From an uncultured Raoultella sp. (lineage in GTDB: Bacteria; Pseudomonadota; Gammaproteobacteria; Enterobacterales; Enterobacteriaceae): a stretch of 64,000 nt of DNA. Both the position numbers and the translations under genes were made by a program. Shown here piece after piece: positions 16,403 through 28,221 of this stretch. Below the pieces are notes generated by a model, which saw only the letters and a list, made by a program, of their open reading frames with translations, made no database searches and was not told where the DNA came from. The stretch covers positions 1 through 64,000 of the forward strand of contig CAAEVH010000040.1 in the NCBI GenBank assembly GCA_900759445.1, written 5' to 3'. Position 1 is the first letter of the stretch, and every line of letters begins with the position of its first letter.

Positions 16403-17281
16403 TCAATCCCCTTCGCATGCGTCCACCGTAAAACGCAGTTTCACGGAGAATCTCTGACTCTGGTTCGGTGCAAGCAGTCGTATTCCGCGCTTCTTCTCCA
16501 CCGTTCCGTCAAAATCTGGCGCATCGGTCGTCCCGGCGAGTGGCTCGATACAGAGCAAGTCAGCACCGGGAACGCCCCAGAGCGCAAGCCAGTCATATTC
16601 AGCCGTTTCAAGCGTCATGACGATTGTGCCGTCGGGTGAACAAACCCTGATCTGTTGCTGCTGGCAGTCACCGAAGTAAATGGCCCCCTCGCGAAAGGCT
16701 GCCTCTGTCAGTGCAAAGGACTGCGTTGTTCGAGTCAGGTCTTCCGTGACAAGTGTTCTGTTACGCGTCGGAAAAGGCCCTCTGACCGCCAGCTCACCAA
16801 ACTTCACCTGCCATCCCGTTTGGCTGGATACAGGCAGCGCAAACCCGGGGTGCCAGCCAATGGAATACAAGAATGGCTGACGGTCATCATTAAAAACTCG
16901 CTGTGTCACACTGACCCCAAACTCATGCAACATGAGCCGTAACTGAATCCGCCAGCACCATGGCCATACGCCAAGGGTTTCAGAGGTGGAGCAGGCTTCC
17001 AGCAACAGATGGTTCACACCTTGTTCAAGGCAGGTAAACGTCTGATGTCGTAAAAAACCGTGCGCCGGTAACGGCAGATGTCGATTGTCTACACGCAGTC
17101 CTTCATGGATGAGCGCCCCGACCACAGGAAACAGCTGCGTAGCCGAGTTATTCCAGACGCTTGGCTGCGGTTGCCACAACCATTCACGCCCCGTGGATTT
17201 ATCGCGCAGAGAAGATAGCTCACCGCCCGCCGCGTTCACCACGACCAGAAAGCGGTTATTTTCAAGCTGCCAGACGTTCAT
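16403..17281 (-). CDS. Aldose 1-epimerase family protein
   Basis: Protein of 292 residues with the galactose-mutarotase-like fold: the start has NAAGGELSSLRDKSTGREWLW, then HGFLRHQTF and GWHPGFALP, where the His and Asp/Glu residues of the family lie (also CIEPLAGTTDAPDF near residue 250). It probably interconverts anomers of the sugar or sugar phosphate handled by this operon. It lies 2 bases downstream of the sulfatase gene, so it is co-transcribed. No signal peptide is present, so it works in the cytoplasm. Confidence 0.8.
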   Translation of the reverse strand: MNVWQLENNRFLVVVNAAGGELSSLRDKSTGREWLWQPQPSVWNNSATQLFPVVGALIHEGLRVDNRHLPLPAHGFLRHQTFTCLEQGVNHLLLEACSTSETLGVWPWCWRIQLRLMLHEFGVSVTQRVFNDDRQPFLYSIGWHPGFALPVSSQTGWQVKFGELAVRGPFPTRNRTLVTEDLTRTTQSFALTEAAFREGAIYFGDCQQQQIRVCSPDGTIVMTLETAEYDWLALWGVPGADLLCIEPLAGTTDAPDFDGTVEKKRGIRLLAPNQSQRFSVKLRFTVDACEGD

Positions 17282-17283
17282 GA

Positions 17284-19044
17284 TTACTCTGTCCTCAGCA
17301 GCAATCGGCTCTGATAAACCAGCGCCTTATGCCGGTCTCCGGTGAAACAAGCATCAATCAGCGTGAAGATATCCCTTTCAGCCAGTGAATGTCCGGCCGG
17401 GAAATGCTTCAGCAACGCATCCTGCGTTATGCCCTGCTCTTTGGCTGCACTGAGGACAAAACGTAATGCCTCTTCCACGCCATGATGCGCACAGCGATAG
17501 GCTTTCCCGGTCCATGGACGCTGTCTGGCCCAGCGCTCAGCGAAGGCCATCTCGCGTTCCAGCGTTAGCATGTCCAGTTCAAAACGGACGTAGAGTTCTG
17601 GTGGCGCATCATGCCGTTCCATCAGCCCAGTTATTGCCTGTGCGTAGTGAAACGCACGTTCACTGTCGTGAAGAGGACGCATCTGCTGCGGATCGGCGTT
17701 GAGGTCGAAGAGTTTATCCCCGAACCGCCACGGATTCAGATAACCAAAGGTTGCAGGAATTTGCATGACCTGCGCGCCCTGGGTGAAATCAAAGCCGGGA
17801 TGGATAGTGATATTCTGCAGCTCATTCACCTTGAACATGCTGTCGATTCGGGCCGGCATCAGGGTATATTCATACAGCCCCCCCTTCCCTTCCTCCCGTG
17901 GGCAGCGCATATAGACGTACTCGCCGTCGGTGATATTGATGTGGCCGCCAAAGTAGCCAAACATCGCATAATCACGTACTGGGGTATCATTTTCCACAGC
18001 CGGACGCAGCGGCTTACCGGTCATGGATGGCGGACGTGGAACGTCGAAATACTCCAGCAGAGTTGCCGGAATATCGATAGTCTGTGCCAGCGCGCTGCGG
18101 CGTACGCCTTCTGCTTTACAACGTGGATCGCGGATAAAGAACGGTGTGTTTGCGATTTCGTTGTACACCGGCATGATGTTCTTGCCCCACCATTGATGCT
18201 CTCCCAACAGGAATCCGTGGTCGGTACAGACGATGAACAACGTGTCTTCCCACAGCTCCAGTGCTTTCAGCTTGTCCATCACCTGGCCAAGGTAGTCGTC
18301 ACACATGGTGATGAGTGCCTGGTAGAATTTTCGGACTTTATCATCATCCCTGCCGCCTGGTGCGCCGCAGTAGTAAGGCACCCACCCGTCAAATTCATCA
18401 GGGGTGCAGCCATACTGCGCAAGGTATTTTTCCGGTACGAAGAACGGTTCATGGGGATCGAAACATTCGATCTGCAGGAACCAGTTATCCTGATCTTTAT
18501 TGGTTTCCAGGAAATCTATACCGGCACTGATGGTACGGTGAGTAAAGTGATCGTCCTGGATGGGCATCGCCGTACGGTTAATCAGGTCCTGGATCATACG
18601 CCCGCTGCGACGGCGCAGGGTTTCTTCGTCTTCCATTCCCTGCCAGTTGATGGCTGGTTTTTCAACCTGCCCTTTCCAGCAATCCCCTTCCTGGCCGCGG
18701 ATAAACTCAAAGGTGGAATAACGGGTATGGTAGGTCGCTCCGCCATCACGCCAGTAGTGTTTATGGTCGGTCACCATATGGGTATGAATGCCAGCCTGCT
18801 TCAGCGCCTGGAACGTTGAGAAATCGAACGGCTCCAATGGCCCCCAACTGCGGTGCAGAAAATTATAACGCCCAGTATGCAGTTCGCGTCGGGCTGGCAT
18901 GCAGGGCATGCTGCCGACATAGAAGTTATCAAACTGCGCAGACTCACGGGCTAGCCGGGTAAAATTGGGAGTGATGGCATCGCCCCCATAAGGGGCGAGG
19001 TGGTTACGCGTCAGCGTATCAAACATCAGCATTACAGCTTTCAT
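17284..19044 (-). CDS. Cys-type sulfatase (YidJ-like), cytoplasmic
   Basis: Protein of 586 residues. The sulfatase signature CMPAR (Cys48-x-Pro-x-Arg, followed by RELHTGR) marks the residue converted to formylglycine; metal ligands are visible at MLMFDTLT near the N terminus and FIVCTDHGFLLGEH around residue 270. Cys-type sites are matured either aerobically or by a radical SAM enzyme; one is encoded divergently at 20761. There is no signal peptide, so the sulfate ester must be cut in the cytoplasm, after import, presumably by the PTS encoded just upstream. It resembles E. coli YidJ and phosphonate-monoesterase-like sulfatases. The sulfated substrate is unknown. Confidence 0.88.
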   Translation of the reverse strand: MKAVMLMFDTLTRNHLAPYGGDAITPNFTRLARESAQFDNFYVGSMPCMPARRELHTGRYNFLHRSWGPLEPFDFSTFQALKQAGIHTHMVTDHKHYWRDGGATYHTRYSTFEFIRGQEGDCWKGQVEKPAINWQGMEDEETLRRRSGRMIQDLINRTAMPIQDDHFTHRTISAGIDFLETNKDQDNWFLQIECFDPHEPFFVPEKYLAQYGCTPDEFDGWVPYYCGAPGGRDDDKVRKFYQALITMCDDYLGQVMDKLKALELWEDTLFIVCTDHGFLLGEHQWWGKNIMPVYNEIANTPFFIRDPRCKAEGVRRSALAQTIDIPATLLEYFDVPRPPSMTGKPLRPAVENDTPVRDYAMFGYFGGHINITDGEYVYMRCPREEGKGGLYEYTLMPARIDSMFKVNELQNITIHPGFDFTQGAQVMQIPATFGYLNPWRFGDKLFDLNADPQQMRPLHDSERAFHYAQAITGLMERHDAPPELYVRFELDMLTLEREMAFAERWARQRPWTGKAYRCAHHGVEEALRFVLSAAKEQGITQDALLKHFPAGHSLAERDIFTLIDACFTGDRHKALVYQSRLLLRTE

Positions 19045-19058
19045 AAAACGTCTCTTCT

Positions 19059-20603
19059 TTATGAACCGATAAATTCTTCGACTTCGTTTTTAATCAGCGT
19101 CACGTGTGGGCCGTAGACTACCTGCACCCCCTCTCCACGGATAAACGCCCCACGGCTGCCGAGTAGTTTAAAGGCGTCCACAACAACGCTTTGTGGGTTT
19201 TTGACTGTGATACGAAGACGAGTAGCGCAGCAATCCACATCAACAATATTGTCCCGGCCCCCCAGTGCCTGCACGATCCCTGCAGCCCGTTCACTGCCAC
19301 TGACAGATGCCGCTACCGGCTGTTCATCTTCTGCGTCATCTTCACGGCCCGGCGTGTTCAGTTGACGCCATTTGATAAGGAAGCGGAAGGAGAAGTAATA
19401 CAGGCAGAACATGACCACACCGAGAGGGAGCATCAGCAACCAGTTGGTTTTGGCATTACCCTGAAGAACACCAAACAGCAGAAAGTCGATAAGCCCGCCG
19501 GAGAATGTCTGTCCAACCGTGATTTGCAGGATGTGTGTAAACATAAATGCCACGCCTGTTAGCACAATGTGCATGCCATACAGCAACGGCGCGCAGAACA
19601 TGAACGCAAATTCCAGCGGCTCAGTAATGCCGGTGACAAACGCAGTTAGCGCAGCGGAAAGCATCAGGCTGGCAACTTTTTTCTTGTTCTCAGGACGGGC
19701 AGAATGGTAGATAGCCAGCGCTGCACCCGGCAGGCCGAACATAAAGTCTGCGAAACGCCCGGCCATGAAACGGGATACCCCGATGTAGTACTGCGTCACA
19801 GAGGGATCGGCCAACTGGGCAAAGAAGATTTTTTGCGTTCCTTGTACCAGGTGTCCGTTCACCATTTGCTCCCCTCCCACACTGGTCAGCCAGAATGGCA
19901 GGTAGAACAGATGATGAAGGCCCAAGGGAATGAGGCATTTGAGGATCATGCCGTAGAACAGGGTCCCAACATAACCGGTTTTTTCAACCAGCCCCCCCAG
20001 ATGGGTAATGCACGTCTGGATATGAGGCCAGACCCAGAACAGCGCCACCCCGAGGAAGATGGCAAAAAAGGAACTGACAATAGGCACGAAACGGGAGCCG
20101 CTGAAAAAGGCCAGCAGACTGGGTAGCTCGGTTTTGCCAAACCGCTTTTGAACCCAGAAGGCCAGCAGACCGCTCATGATCCCGCCCATCACGCCGGTTT
20201 GTAGCGTAGTGATCCCCATTACACTCGCCTGCCCGGCTGCGGCCAGATTCTCTGAGGCCAGCGTTCCAGATAGCAATAGTGACGCGTTGATCGCCTTGTT
20301 CATGACGATAAAGCAAAGTACTGCAGCAAGACCGGCCGTTCCCTTGTCGCTTCGTGCCATACCTACAGCGATGCCCACGGCAAACAGCAGAGAGAGATTA
20401 TCGAAGACCACGCTACCACACAGTTTCATGACGGTAAAAATCGCCTGAATCACTTCACTGTTGAGGGCTGGATAGGTGGAGATGGTAACCGGATTGGTGA
20501 ACACGCCACCGAATCCCAGAAGCAGACCTGCGGCTGGCAGGACGGCAATCGGCAGCATAAACGATTTACCCAGATTTTGTGCTCCGGCAAACAGTTTGCT
20601 CAT
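19059..20603 (-). CDS. PTS sugar transporter EIICB, glucose/maltose family
   Basis: Protein of 514 residues: an N-terminal EIIC membrane domain with about ten helices (start MSKLFAGAQNLGKSFMLPIAVLPAAG; the GITEPLEFAFMF motif near residue 330) and a C-terminal EIIB domain with the phosphorylated Cys in VDVDCCATRLRITVKNP. It has no EIIA, so it should use EIIA-Glc (Crr), as MalX and PtsG do. It is the first gene of the minus-strand operon PTS-sulfatase-epimerase-rpiR-yidH-yidG. The context suggests uptake and phosphorylation of a sulfated hexose or hexosamine. Confidence 0.85.
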   Translation of the reverse strand: MSKLFAGAQNLGKSFMLPIAVLPAAGLLLGFGGVFTNPVTISTYPALNSEVIQAIFTVMKLCGSVVFDNLSLLFAVGIAVGMARSDKGTAGLAAVLCFIVMNKAINASLLLSGTLASENLAAAGQASVMGITTLQTGVMGGIMSGLLAFWVQKRFGKTELPSLLAFFSGSRFVPIVSSFFAIFLGVALFWVWPHIQTCITHLGGLVEKTGYVGTLFYGMILKCLIPLGLHHLFYLPFWLTSVGGEQMVNGHLVQGTQKIFFAQLADPSVTQYYIGVSRFMAGRFADFMFGLPGAALAIYHSARPENKKKVASLMLSAALTAFVTGITEPLEFAFMFCAPLLYGMHIVLTGVAFMFTHILQITVGQTFSGGLIDFLLFGVLQGNAKTNWLLMLPLGVVMFCLYYFSFRFLIKWRQLNTPGREDDAEDEQPVAASVSGSERAAGIVQALGGRDNIVDVDCCATRLRITVKNPQSVVVDAFKLLGSRGAFIRGEGVQVVYGPHVTLIKNEVEEFIGS

Positions 20604-20760
20604 AAAGACCCCTAATGTTGGTGTTATGAAGTTTATATTTCATGTTATATTGATATCAATGAAAACTATGTTTCAGTCTTTTTTGGCCAAAGTCAAAACA
20701 CAGTGATAAAAGAGTGAGCAATATCACTAAATTTCGTGTGTGATTTATTCAGGAGCGACC
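20604..20760. promoter_or_regulatory. Divergent promoter region with candidate RpiR operator
   Basis: Between the PTS gene (leftward) and the maturase gene (rightward). It has an inverted repeat TGAAA-N6-TTTCA (20660-20675) and, just to its left, a 12-bp palindrome ATTGATATCAAT (20649-20660), itself flanked by TTTCAT and ATGAAA (20638-20643, 20659-20664). RpiR-family regulators often bind such A/T-rich inverted repeats, so the regulator at 15478-16359 may act here. Confidence 0.4.
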
Positions 20761-21990
20761 ATGAGCAAACCATTCCATTTGATGGCCAAGCCCGTCAGCT
20801 ATCAGTGCAATATCGCCTGCGATTACTGCTTCTATCTGGAAAAAGAACAGAGCACGCTGAAACCCCGTAAACCCGCCCGGCATATGGATGATGTCACGCT
20901 TGAAGCCTATGTGCGGCAGTACATTGAGGCGAACCCTGGCCCAGAGGTGGAATTTACCTGGCAGGGAGGCGAACCAACGCTTGCCGGTATTGCTTTCTAT
21001 GAAAAGGCGATGCAGTTGCAGAGCAAATATGCCGGGAAGAAGCGTATCAGTAACAGCATCCAGACCAATGGCGTGCTGATTGACGAGGCATGGGCTGCAT
21101 TCCTGGCGAAAAATCAGTTTCTGGTCGGCCTGTCGATTGACGGTCCAGCCTGGTTGCACGACCGCTACAGGAAGACCCGGAGTAAGCAGTCTGTTTTTGA
21201 CAACGTACTGCGGGCGATGGATTTGCTGAAGAAACACCATGTTGATGTGAATGTTCTGACTGTCGTCAATAATGTCACCGCTGAACATCCGCAAGAGATT
21301 TACGCGTATCTGACCCAGGAACTGAAGGCTGAGTTTGTTCAGTTTATCCCGGCGGTCGAGCAGCGCCCGGCTAACGAAAAGTATGGTGAATTACTCTACC
21401 CGCAGACACTCGCCGGTTCCGTCACGGAGTGGTCAGTATCCGGGGAACAATGGGGGAACTTCATGAAGGGGGTATTTGACCTGTGGATACGCAGGGACGT
21501 TGGCCGCGTGTATGTACAGATGTTTGATAGCGCGCTGGCGTCCTGGCTTGGTGAAAAGCCATCACTGTGCGTAATGCAGTCTTCCTGCGGTTTTGGTCTG
21601 ATCGTGGAGCAAAACGGTGACGTCTACAGCTGCGACCATTACGTTTACCCTGAGCACCGGTTGGGAAATCTGCGCCGGGATAGCCTGGCGAAGATGGTCG
21701 CCAGCAAACAGCAACGCAAGTTTGGGTTTGCTAAAACAGAGGTGAGTTCAGAGTGCATGCGCTGTGAGTGGCGATTTGCCTGTCATGGCGGTTGCCCGAA
21801 GCACCGGATACATAAAATGGGCGAGCGCTGGCATAATCACCTGTGTGCGGGCTACAAGGCAATTTTCAGTCATGTTTCCCCTTACATGCATTATATGGCC
21901 AGACAAATCAGTATGCAGCGACCACCAGCAGAGGTGATGCAGGTGGCCGCGATTATTGCTAATCAGGAAAGCCATTCCCGGGGCTCATAG
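20761..21990 (+). CDS. Anaerobic sulfatase-maturating enzyme (radical SAM, SPASM)
   Basis: Protein of 409 residues. The radical SAM cluster motif is C16-x3-C20-x2-C23 (CNIACDYC), followed by LEKEQ, and a C-terminal SPASM region supplies more Cys ligands (CGFGLIVEQNGDVYSCDHYVYPEH; SSECMRCEWRFACHGGCPKHR). The family turns the Cys of CxPxR sulfatases into formylglycine without oxygen. It is divergent from the sulfatase operon and surely serves Cys48 of that enzyme. I chose the ATG at 20761 (CAGGAG 6 bases upstream); the frame is open 7 codons further but without a better start. Confidence 0.9.
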   Translation: MSKPFHLMAKPVSYQCNIACDYCFYLEKEQSTLKPRKPARHMDDVTLEAYVRQYIEANPGPEVEFTWQGGEPTLAGIAFYEKAMQLQSKYAGKKRISNSIQTNGVLIDEAWAAFLAKNQFLVGLSIDGPAWLHDRYRKTRSKQSVFDNVLRAMDLLKKHHVDVNVLTVVNNVTAEHPQEIYAYLTQELKAEFVQFIPAVEQRPANEKYGELLYPQTLAGSVTEWSVSGEQWGNFMKGVFDLWIRRDVGRVYVQMFDSALASWLGEKPSLCVMQSSCGFGLIVEQNGDVYSCDHYVYPEHRLGNLRRDSLAKMVASKQQRKFGFAKTEVSSECMRCEWRFACHGGCPKHRIHKMGERWHNHLCAGYKAIFSHVSPYMHYMARQISMQRPPAEVMQVAAIIANQESHSRGS

Positions 21991-25082
<3,092 letters not shown>

Positions 25083-25191
25083 TCATGAAGGGTGTTCATA
25101 GACACAATCATTTTAGCCCTATTACTGACAATAATGATAATTGATATTCTGACTGTAGAGAAAATAAGTCTGAATTATCAGAAGGTTTATC

Positions 25192-25983
25192 ATGAAAATA
25201 CTCATTGCAGGCGCGACCGGAAGTATTGGTCTTCATGTCGTGAATACCGCTATCGAAATGGGTCATCAGCCCGTGGCGCTGGTCAGAAATAAACGGAAAG
25301 TAAAATTACTTCCGCGTGGAACGGATGTTTTTTACGGCGATGTTTCAATGCCTGAAACACTTACCGATTTGCCGAAAGATATTGATGCCATCATCTTCAC
25401 CCTCGGTTCCGATGGCCAGGGGCGTATTGGCGCCAGAGCGATAGATTACGGCGGTGTGCGTAACATTTTACGACTCTTCAGGGATACACCTGTACGCATC
25501 GGTTTAATGACCACGATTGGCGTGACTGAACGACTCAGTACCTGGAATCAACGCACTGAGGTTCATGACTGGAAAAGACGTGCCGAACGTCTGGTCAGAG
25601 CGAGTGGTCACCCCTATACCATCGTCAGACCCGGCTGGTTTGATTACAACAATGATGATGAACACAGAATTGTTTTGCTCCAGGGGGATCGTCGCCATGC
25701 AGGAACACCAGAAGATGGTGTGATATCAAGGCAGCAAATCGCCCAGGTTCTGGTCAGTGCCCTGACTAACGAGGCGGCAAAAAATAAAACGTTTGAGCTG
25801 GTGGCCGAACGAGGCGAAGCACCGCGGGATCTTACTCCACTGTTTGCAGACCTGCAGGCTGATGATCCACAAAAAAATGATGGCGTTTTAGATATAGACA
25901 ATATGCCTCTGTGTGAAGAACCTGAGTGCATTATTAACGAGCTGAACCGCACGGGGTTGCTGAAATCTATGAATAAATCATAA
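25192..25983 (+). CDS. NAD(P)-binding Rossmann protein (atypical SDR, NAD(P)H-binding family)
   Basis: Protein of 263 residues with the dinucleotide loop ILIAGATGSIGLHVV at the very start and later features of atypical short-chain dehydrogenases (DAIIFTLGSDGQGRIGARAIDYGGVRNIL; YTIVRPGWF). Many such proteins reduce quinones or act as NAD(P)H sensors. AGAAGG lies 7 bases before the ATG. It is divergent from the LysR gene and probably under its control. Substrate unknown. Confidence 0.8.
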   Translation: MKILIAGATGSIGLHVVNTAIEMGHQPVALVRNKRKVKLLPRGTDVFYGDVSMPETLTDLPKDIDAIIFTLGSDGQGRIGARAIDYGGVRNILRLFRDTPVRIGLMTTIGVTERLSTWNQRTEVHDWKRRAERLVRASGHPYTIVRPGWFDYNNDDEHRIVLLQGDRRHAGTPEDGVISRQQIAQVLVSALTNEAAKNKTFELVAERGEAPRDLTPLFADLQADDPQKNDGVLDIDNMPLCEEPECIINELNRTGLLKSMNKS

Positions 25984-26032
25984 GCATCCCGACAAGGCTG
26001 TATCATCGCCCTCTTATAATGCGCGTTAATTT

Positions 26033-26125
26033 ATGTTCACAACAGAAGACATCATCGATGAGATAACCCGAGCGATTGATTTAAACTTACACAAATCGCT
26101 GAAGGTAAGTTTAGCGTATCGATGA
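26033..26125 (+). pseudogene. N-terminal remnant of an AraC-family (RamA/MarA/SoxS-type) regulator
   Basis: A 30-codon frame reading MFTTEDIIDEITRAIDLNLH then KSLKVSLAYR and stop. This is the opening helix of small AraC regulators (compare the VIDTIVEWIDDNLNQPL start of RamA-type proteins), but it ends where the first DNA-binding helix should begin. It lies between the SDR gene and the LuxR gene and touches the end of the latter. It is probably a deletion scar; the match is short, so confidence is moderate. Confidence 0.45.
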
Positions 26126-26677
26126 TCAGGCATGCTTCAGCCAGTTCCGGAATATTTGCGCTTGCAGTATTCCCTGAAAATCAATCAGCCCTGAGCAACC
26201 AAGTTTCTTGATCAGATTCTGCCTGGCCTGGTAAATGGTTTTTAAGTGTAGATTTAACATGGCAGATATCTCAAAAACAGTTCGCCCCTCCCCTAGCTGC
26301 GTTAAAATATATTTATCTCGCGCAGTCAAGGAGATATTGAGTTCCGATTGATGCTCGTGCTTTCCACCAGCACGAGTAATATCAATAATAAATTGCTTGA
26401 TTGAGGCAACATCGCTATCTACTGGCAGTCTGTAAAGTGAGATGTCATTGAGATACTGATACAGATGGCCATCAATCAGCAGCACCAGACGATATGTATT
26501 CAGATCGTAATTTTGCTTTTTTACCGCGTCAAAGTGATTAGCGGTGAAGAAAACAAGTCGCGCCTTGTCATCTTCAAAAACGATATCTGCAAGGATATTC
26601 TTTAACCCTTGCCTGATATAGATATCATCAATCCATAAAACTGCGTTTCCAGCATGTTCCTGCACGATGTTCATCAT
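26126..26677 (-). CDS. LuxR/RcsA-type helix-turn-helix regulator at the end of the ycgZ operon
   Basis: Protein of 183 residues: an N-terminal receiver-like fold without an obvious phospho-acceptor pocket (starts MMNIVQEHAGNAVLWIDD; RLVLLIDGHLYQYL) and a C-terminal GerE-type helix-turn-helix (LTARDKYILTQLGEGRTVFEISAMLNLHLKTIYQARQNLIKKLG). This form is shared with RcsA, BglJ and other partners of RcsB. Its start overlaps the ymgC stop (TAATG), so it is read with the small proteins YcgZ-YmgA-AriR-YmgC, which in E. coli act through the Rcs phosphorelay. I do not recall this gene from the E. coli operon. Confidence 0.75.
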   Translation of the reverse strand: MMNIVQEHAGNAVLWIDDIYIRQGLKNILADIVFEDDKARLVFFTANHFDAVKKQNYDLNTYRLVLLIDGHLYQYLNDISLYRLPVDSDVASIKQFIIDITRAGGKHEHQSELNISLTARDKYILTQLGEGRTVFEISAMLNLHLKTIYQARQNLIKKLGCSGLIDFQGILQAQIFRNWLKHA

Positions 26678-26922
26678 TATGACCTCAACGAAAAATCACC
26701 ATTGACCTCACCGGGCTGCGAAGTTTTATCGAGTTGAAGATGTGCCAGAATCTGTGAATAGAGATCGGTCAGTATCACATTCTTCTCATTCTTCAACTGC
26801 GTGCTGAATGCCTGAATAAGAACATCATTACTGATACAACCCTGTTTTAACATGACATTACGCTCTATATCCTTATACAAAGCGCAGCGGAAAATAAAAT
26901 CTTCCGGAATTGAATTAGCCAT
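26677..26922 (-). CDS. ymgC: Small protein YmgC
   Basis: Protein of 81 residues with the YmgC pattern MANSIPEDFIFRCALYKDIE ... LKNEKNVILTDLYSQILAHL. It belongs to the group of small helical proteins made with AriR. The ATG at 26922 has GGAG a few bases upstream; the longer frame to 26946 is not supported. It is the fourth gene of the operon, 128 bases after ariR. Its exact role is unknown. Confidence 0.75.
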   Translation of the reverse strand: MANSIPEDFIFRCALYKDIERNVMLKQGCISNDVLIQAFSTQLKNEKNVILTDLYSQILAHLQLDKTSQPGEVNGDFSLRS

Positions 26923-27050
26923 ATCAACTCCATAATATGCAGTCATAAAAATAAGAGGATGCTATGTATAGTCTTAATCCAAACAGCGAAGCGACAGAAC
27001 TTACATCATACAATAATTGTGCTGTGTATTTATATTAATGTGTTATCTCA

Positions 27051-27317
27051 TTAGACGTCATCAGCCGTATAACGTAACACTATCTCCAGGGTTTTTCTGA
27101 TAATGTCTGCCTTGACAACGTCAGTTGTTGACTCCAGCGAACTAATCAGGCTTAAAATGATGTTTTTATTATTAACATTATCACCTGCCAGAATTACATT
27201 TGTAACCGCCTGCCCCAATACCACTGACTCATCTGCTAATAGTTCACCTGCATTATGGAAGTAACTTGATAAAGCTTTATCCGTCATTACACTGTGGACA
27301 TTAATTTCATGAAGCAT
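27051..27317 (-). CDS. ariR: Biofilm and acid-resistance regulator AriR (YmgB)
   Basis: Protein of 88 residues, close to E. coli AriR (core [20 protein letters not shown] ... [19 protein letters not shown]). AriR is a small Hha-like helical protein that lowers biofilm formation and raises acid resistance and acts through the Rcs system. The ATG at 27317 ([10 protein letters not shown]) has GAGGT 5 bases upstream and matches the length of the E. coli protein; the frame is open to 27395 but that part overlaps ymgA. It is expressed with ycgZ and ymgA under BluR control in E. coli. Confidence 0.92.
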   Translation of the reverse strand: MLHEINVHSVMTDKALSSYFHNAGELLADESVVLGQAVTNVILAGDNVNNKNIILSLISSLESTTDVVKADIIRKTLEIVLRYTADDV

Positions 27318-27351
27318 GGTAACCTCGCTTGTATAGTCTGGAGAATTATCT

Positions 27352-27624
27352 TTAATGTAATTTAGGGTTTTTGCTGGCACTGAAAGCACTCTCATCTCTC
27401 GTTTGTTCCGGTTTTCTGCTTATCTTCTTCGGATTAACATTTGTGAAATCATTGATAACGCTGTCAATTAATTGTTTACGTGTACCATCCATTTCACTGG
27501 CATGCATAAGCCGCAATTGCTTAATCAGTGCAGCTAACGAAACGTCTTTATGCATTCGCAAAATTTCTAGCACAGCCAAACCTGTAATTTCATGTTTCAA
27601 GCGTTCACTGTCAGGTTTCTTCAT
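27352..27624 (-). CDS. ymgA: Small protein YmgA (connector of the Rcs system)
   Basis: Protein of 90 residues, the same length as E. coli YmgA, with the conserved stretch [20 protein letters not shown] and [11 protein letters not shown]. In E. coli YmgA and AriR, raised in blue light and cold by release of BluR, activate the Rcs phosphorelay and so curb curli while raising colanic acid. It is the second gene of the operon. Confidence 0.9.
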   Translation of the reverse strand: MKKPDSERLKHEITGLAVLEILRMHKDVSLAALIKQLRLMHASEMDGTRKQLIDSVINDFTNVNPKKISRKPEQTRDESAFSASKNPKLH

Positions 27625-27666
27625 AGCTCCTTCACTACTTACCCATTATCATAGTAGGGCTTTATT

Positions 27667-27903
27667 TTATTCGAAAAGCAGGCCGATTAACGCATTGTAA
27701 TGTTTCTGTTCATTCTCACCTGATGCATTTTCAAGACGGTGCAGAAGTTTGGTACACAGTGATTTGCGACTGAGATTGCGCCCATCTTTTAGTATCTCAG
27801 TCACGATTTCGCCCAACGTTTCCTGTTGGGTTGGCAGATGCGCTTTAGCAAAGTAACGAGAAATCGCGCTTGCAGAATCAGTGCGAACGGTATGCTGCTG
27901 CAT
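27667..27903 (-). CDS. ycgZ: Small protein YcgZ
   Basis: Protein of 78 residues, the E. coli length. The C-terminal two thirds (RYFAKAHLPTQQETLGEIV ... KHYNALIGLLFE) are almost identical to E. coli YcgZ. The ATG at 27903 has AGGAG 7 bases upstream; the longer frame to 27921 is not needed. First gene of the BluR-controlled operon; the promoter lies in 27904-28221. Confidence 0.92.
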   Translation of the reverse strand: MQQHTVRTDSASAISRYFAKAHLPTQQETLGEIVTEILKDGRNLSRKSLCTKLLHRLENASGENEQKHYNALIGLLFE

Positions 27904-28221
27904 GGAGTGCTCCTGTAACAAAATGCTGGTGAATATTAAGTTTTATAACAGTAGCAAAGCTGTACCGAAAATGTGTACAACATAGCACGCTAATTTTTAG
28001 CAAAAAATGCTAAACCAATTAAATCATGTGGTTACGATGATTAAGATCTCCATGAAATTCAATTTCTTTGTACAAATCACTTTGTGTTATCAATGAAATT
28101 GATCTGTATTAGCCCGATTACTTGTAAAGACAAAGTTAGAATTATGTATTAAAATCAGGGCGTAACCTGGTTTGTCTGATACTGACCAGACCTCTTCTCC
28201 TTCCTTGATCCCGGACTGTCC
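27904..28221. promoter_or_regulatory. Divergent ycgZ/bluF region with candidate BluR boxes
   Basis: About 320 bases between ycgZ (leftward) and bluF (rightward). It contains the same TTGTACAA-type sequence that flanks the bluR promoter: TTTGTACAAA at 28067-28076 and TGTACAA at 27974-27980 with a second TGTAC at 27961-27965. E. coli BluR represses ycgZ from this interval, so these are the natural candidate operators. Confidence 0.55.

Noticed and set aside
17611..18819. 402-codon open frame on the plus strand opposite the sulfatase gene
   Set aside because: It is the antisense of a clear sulfatase with catalytic motifs; it has no recognisable family, no ribosome site and no operon context.
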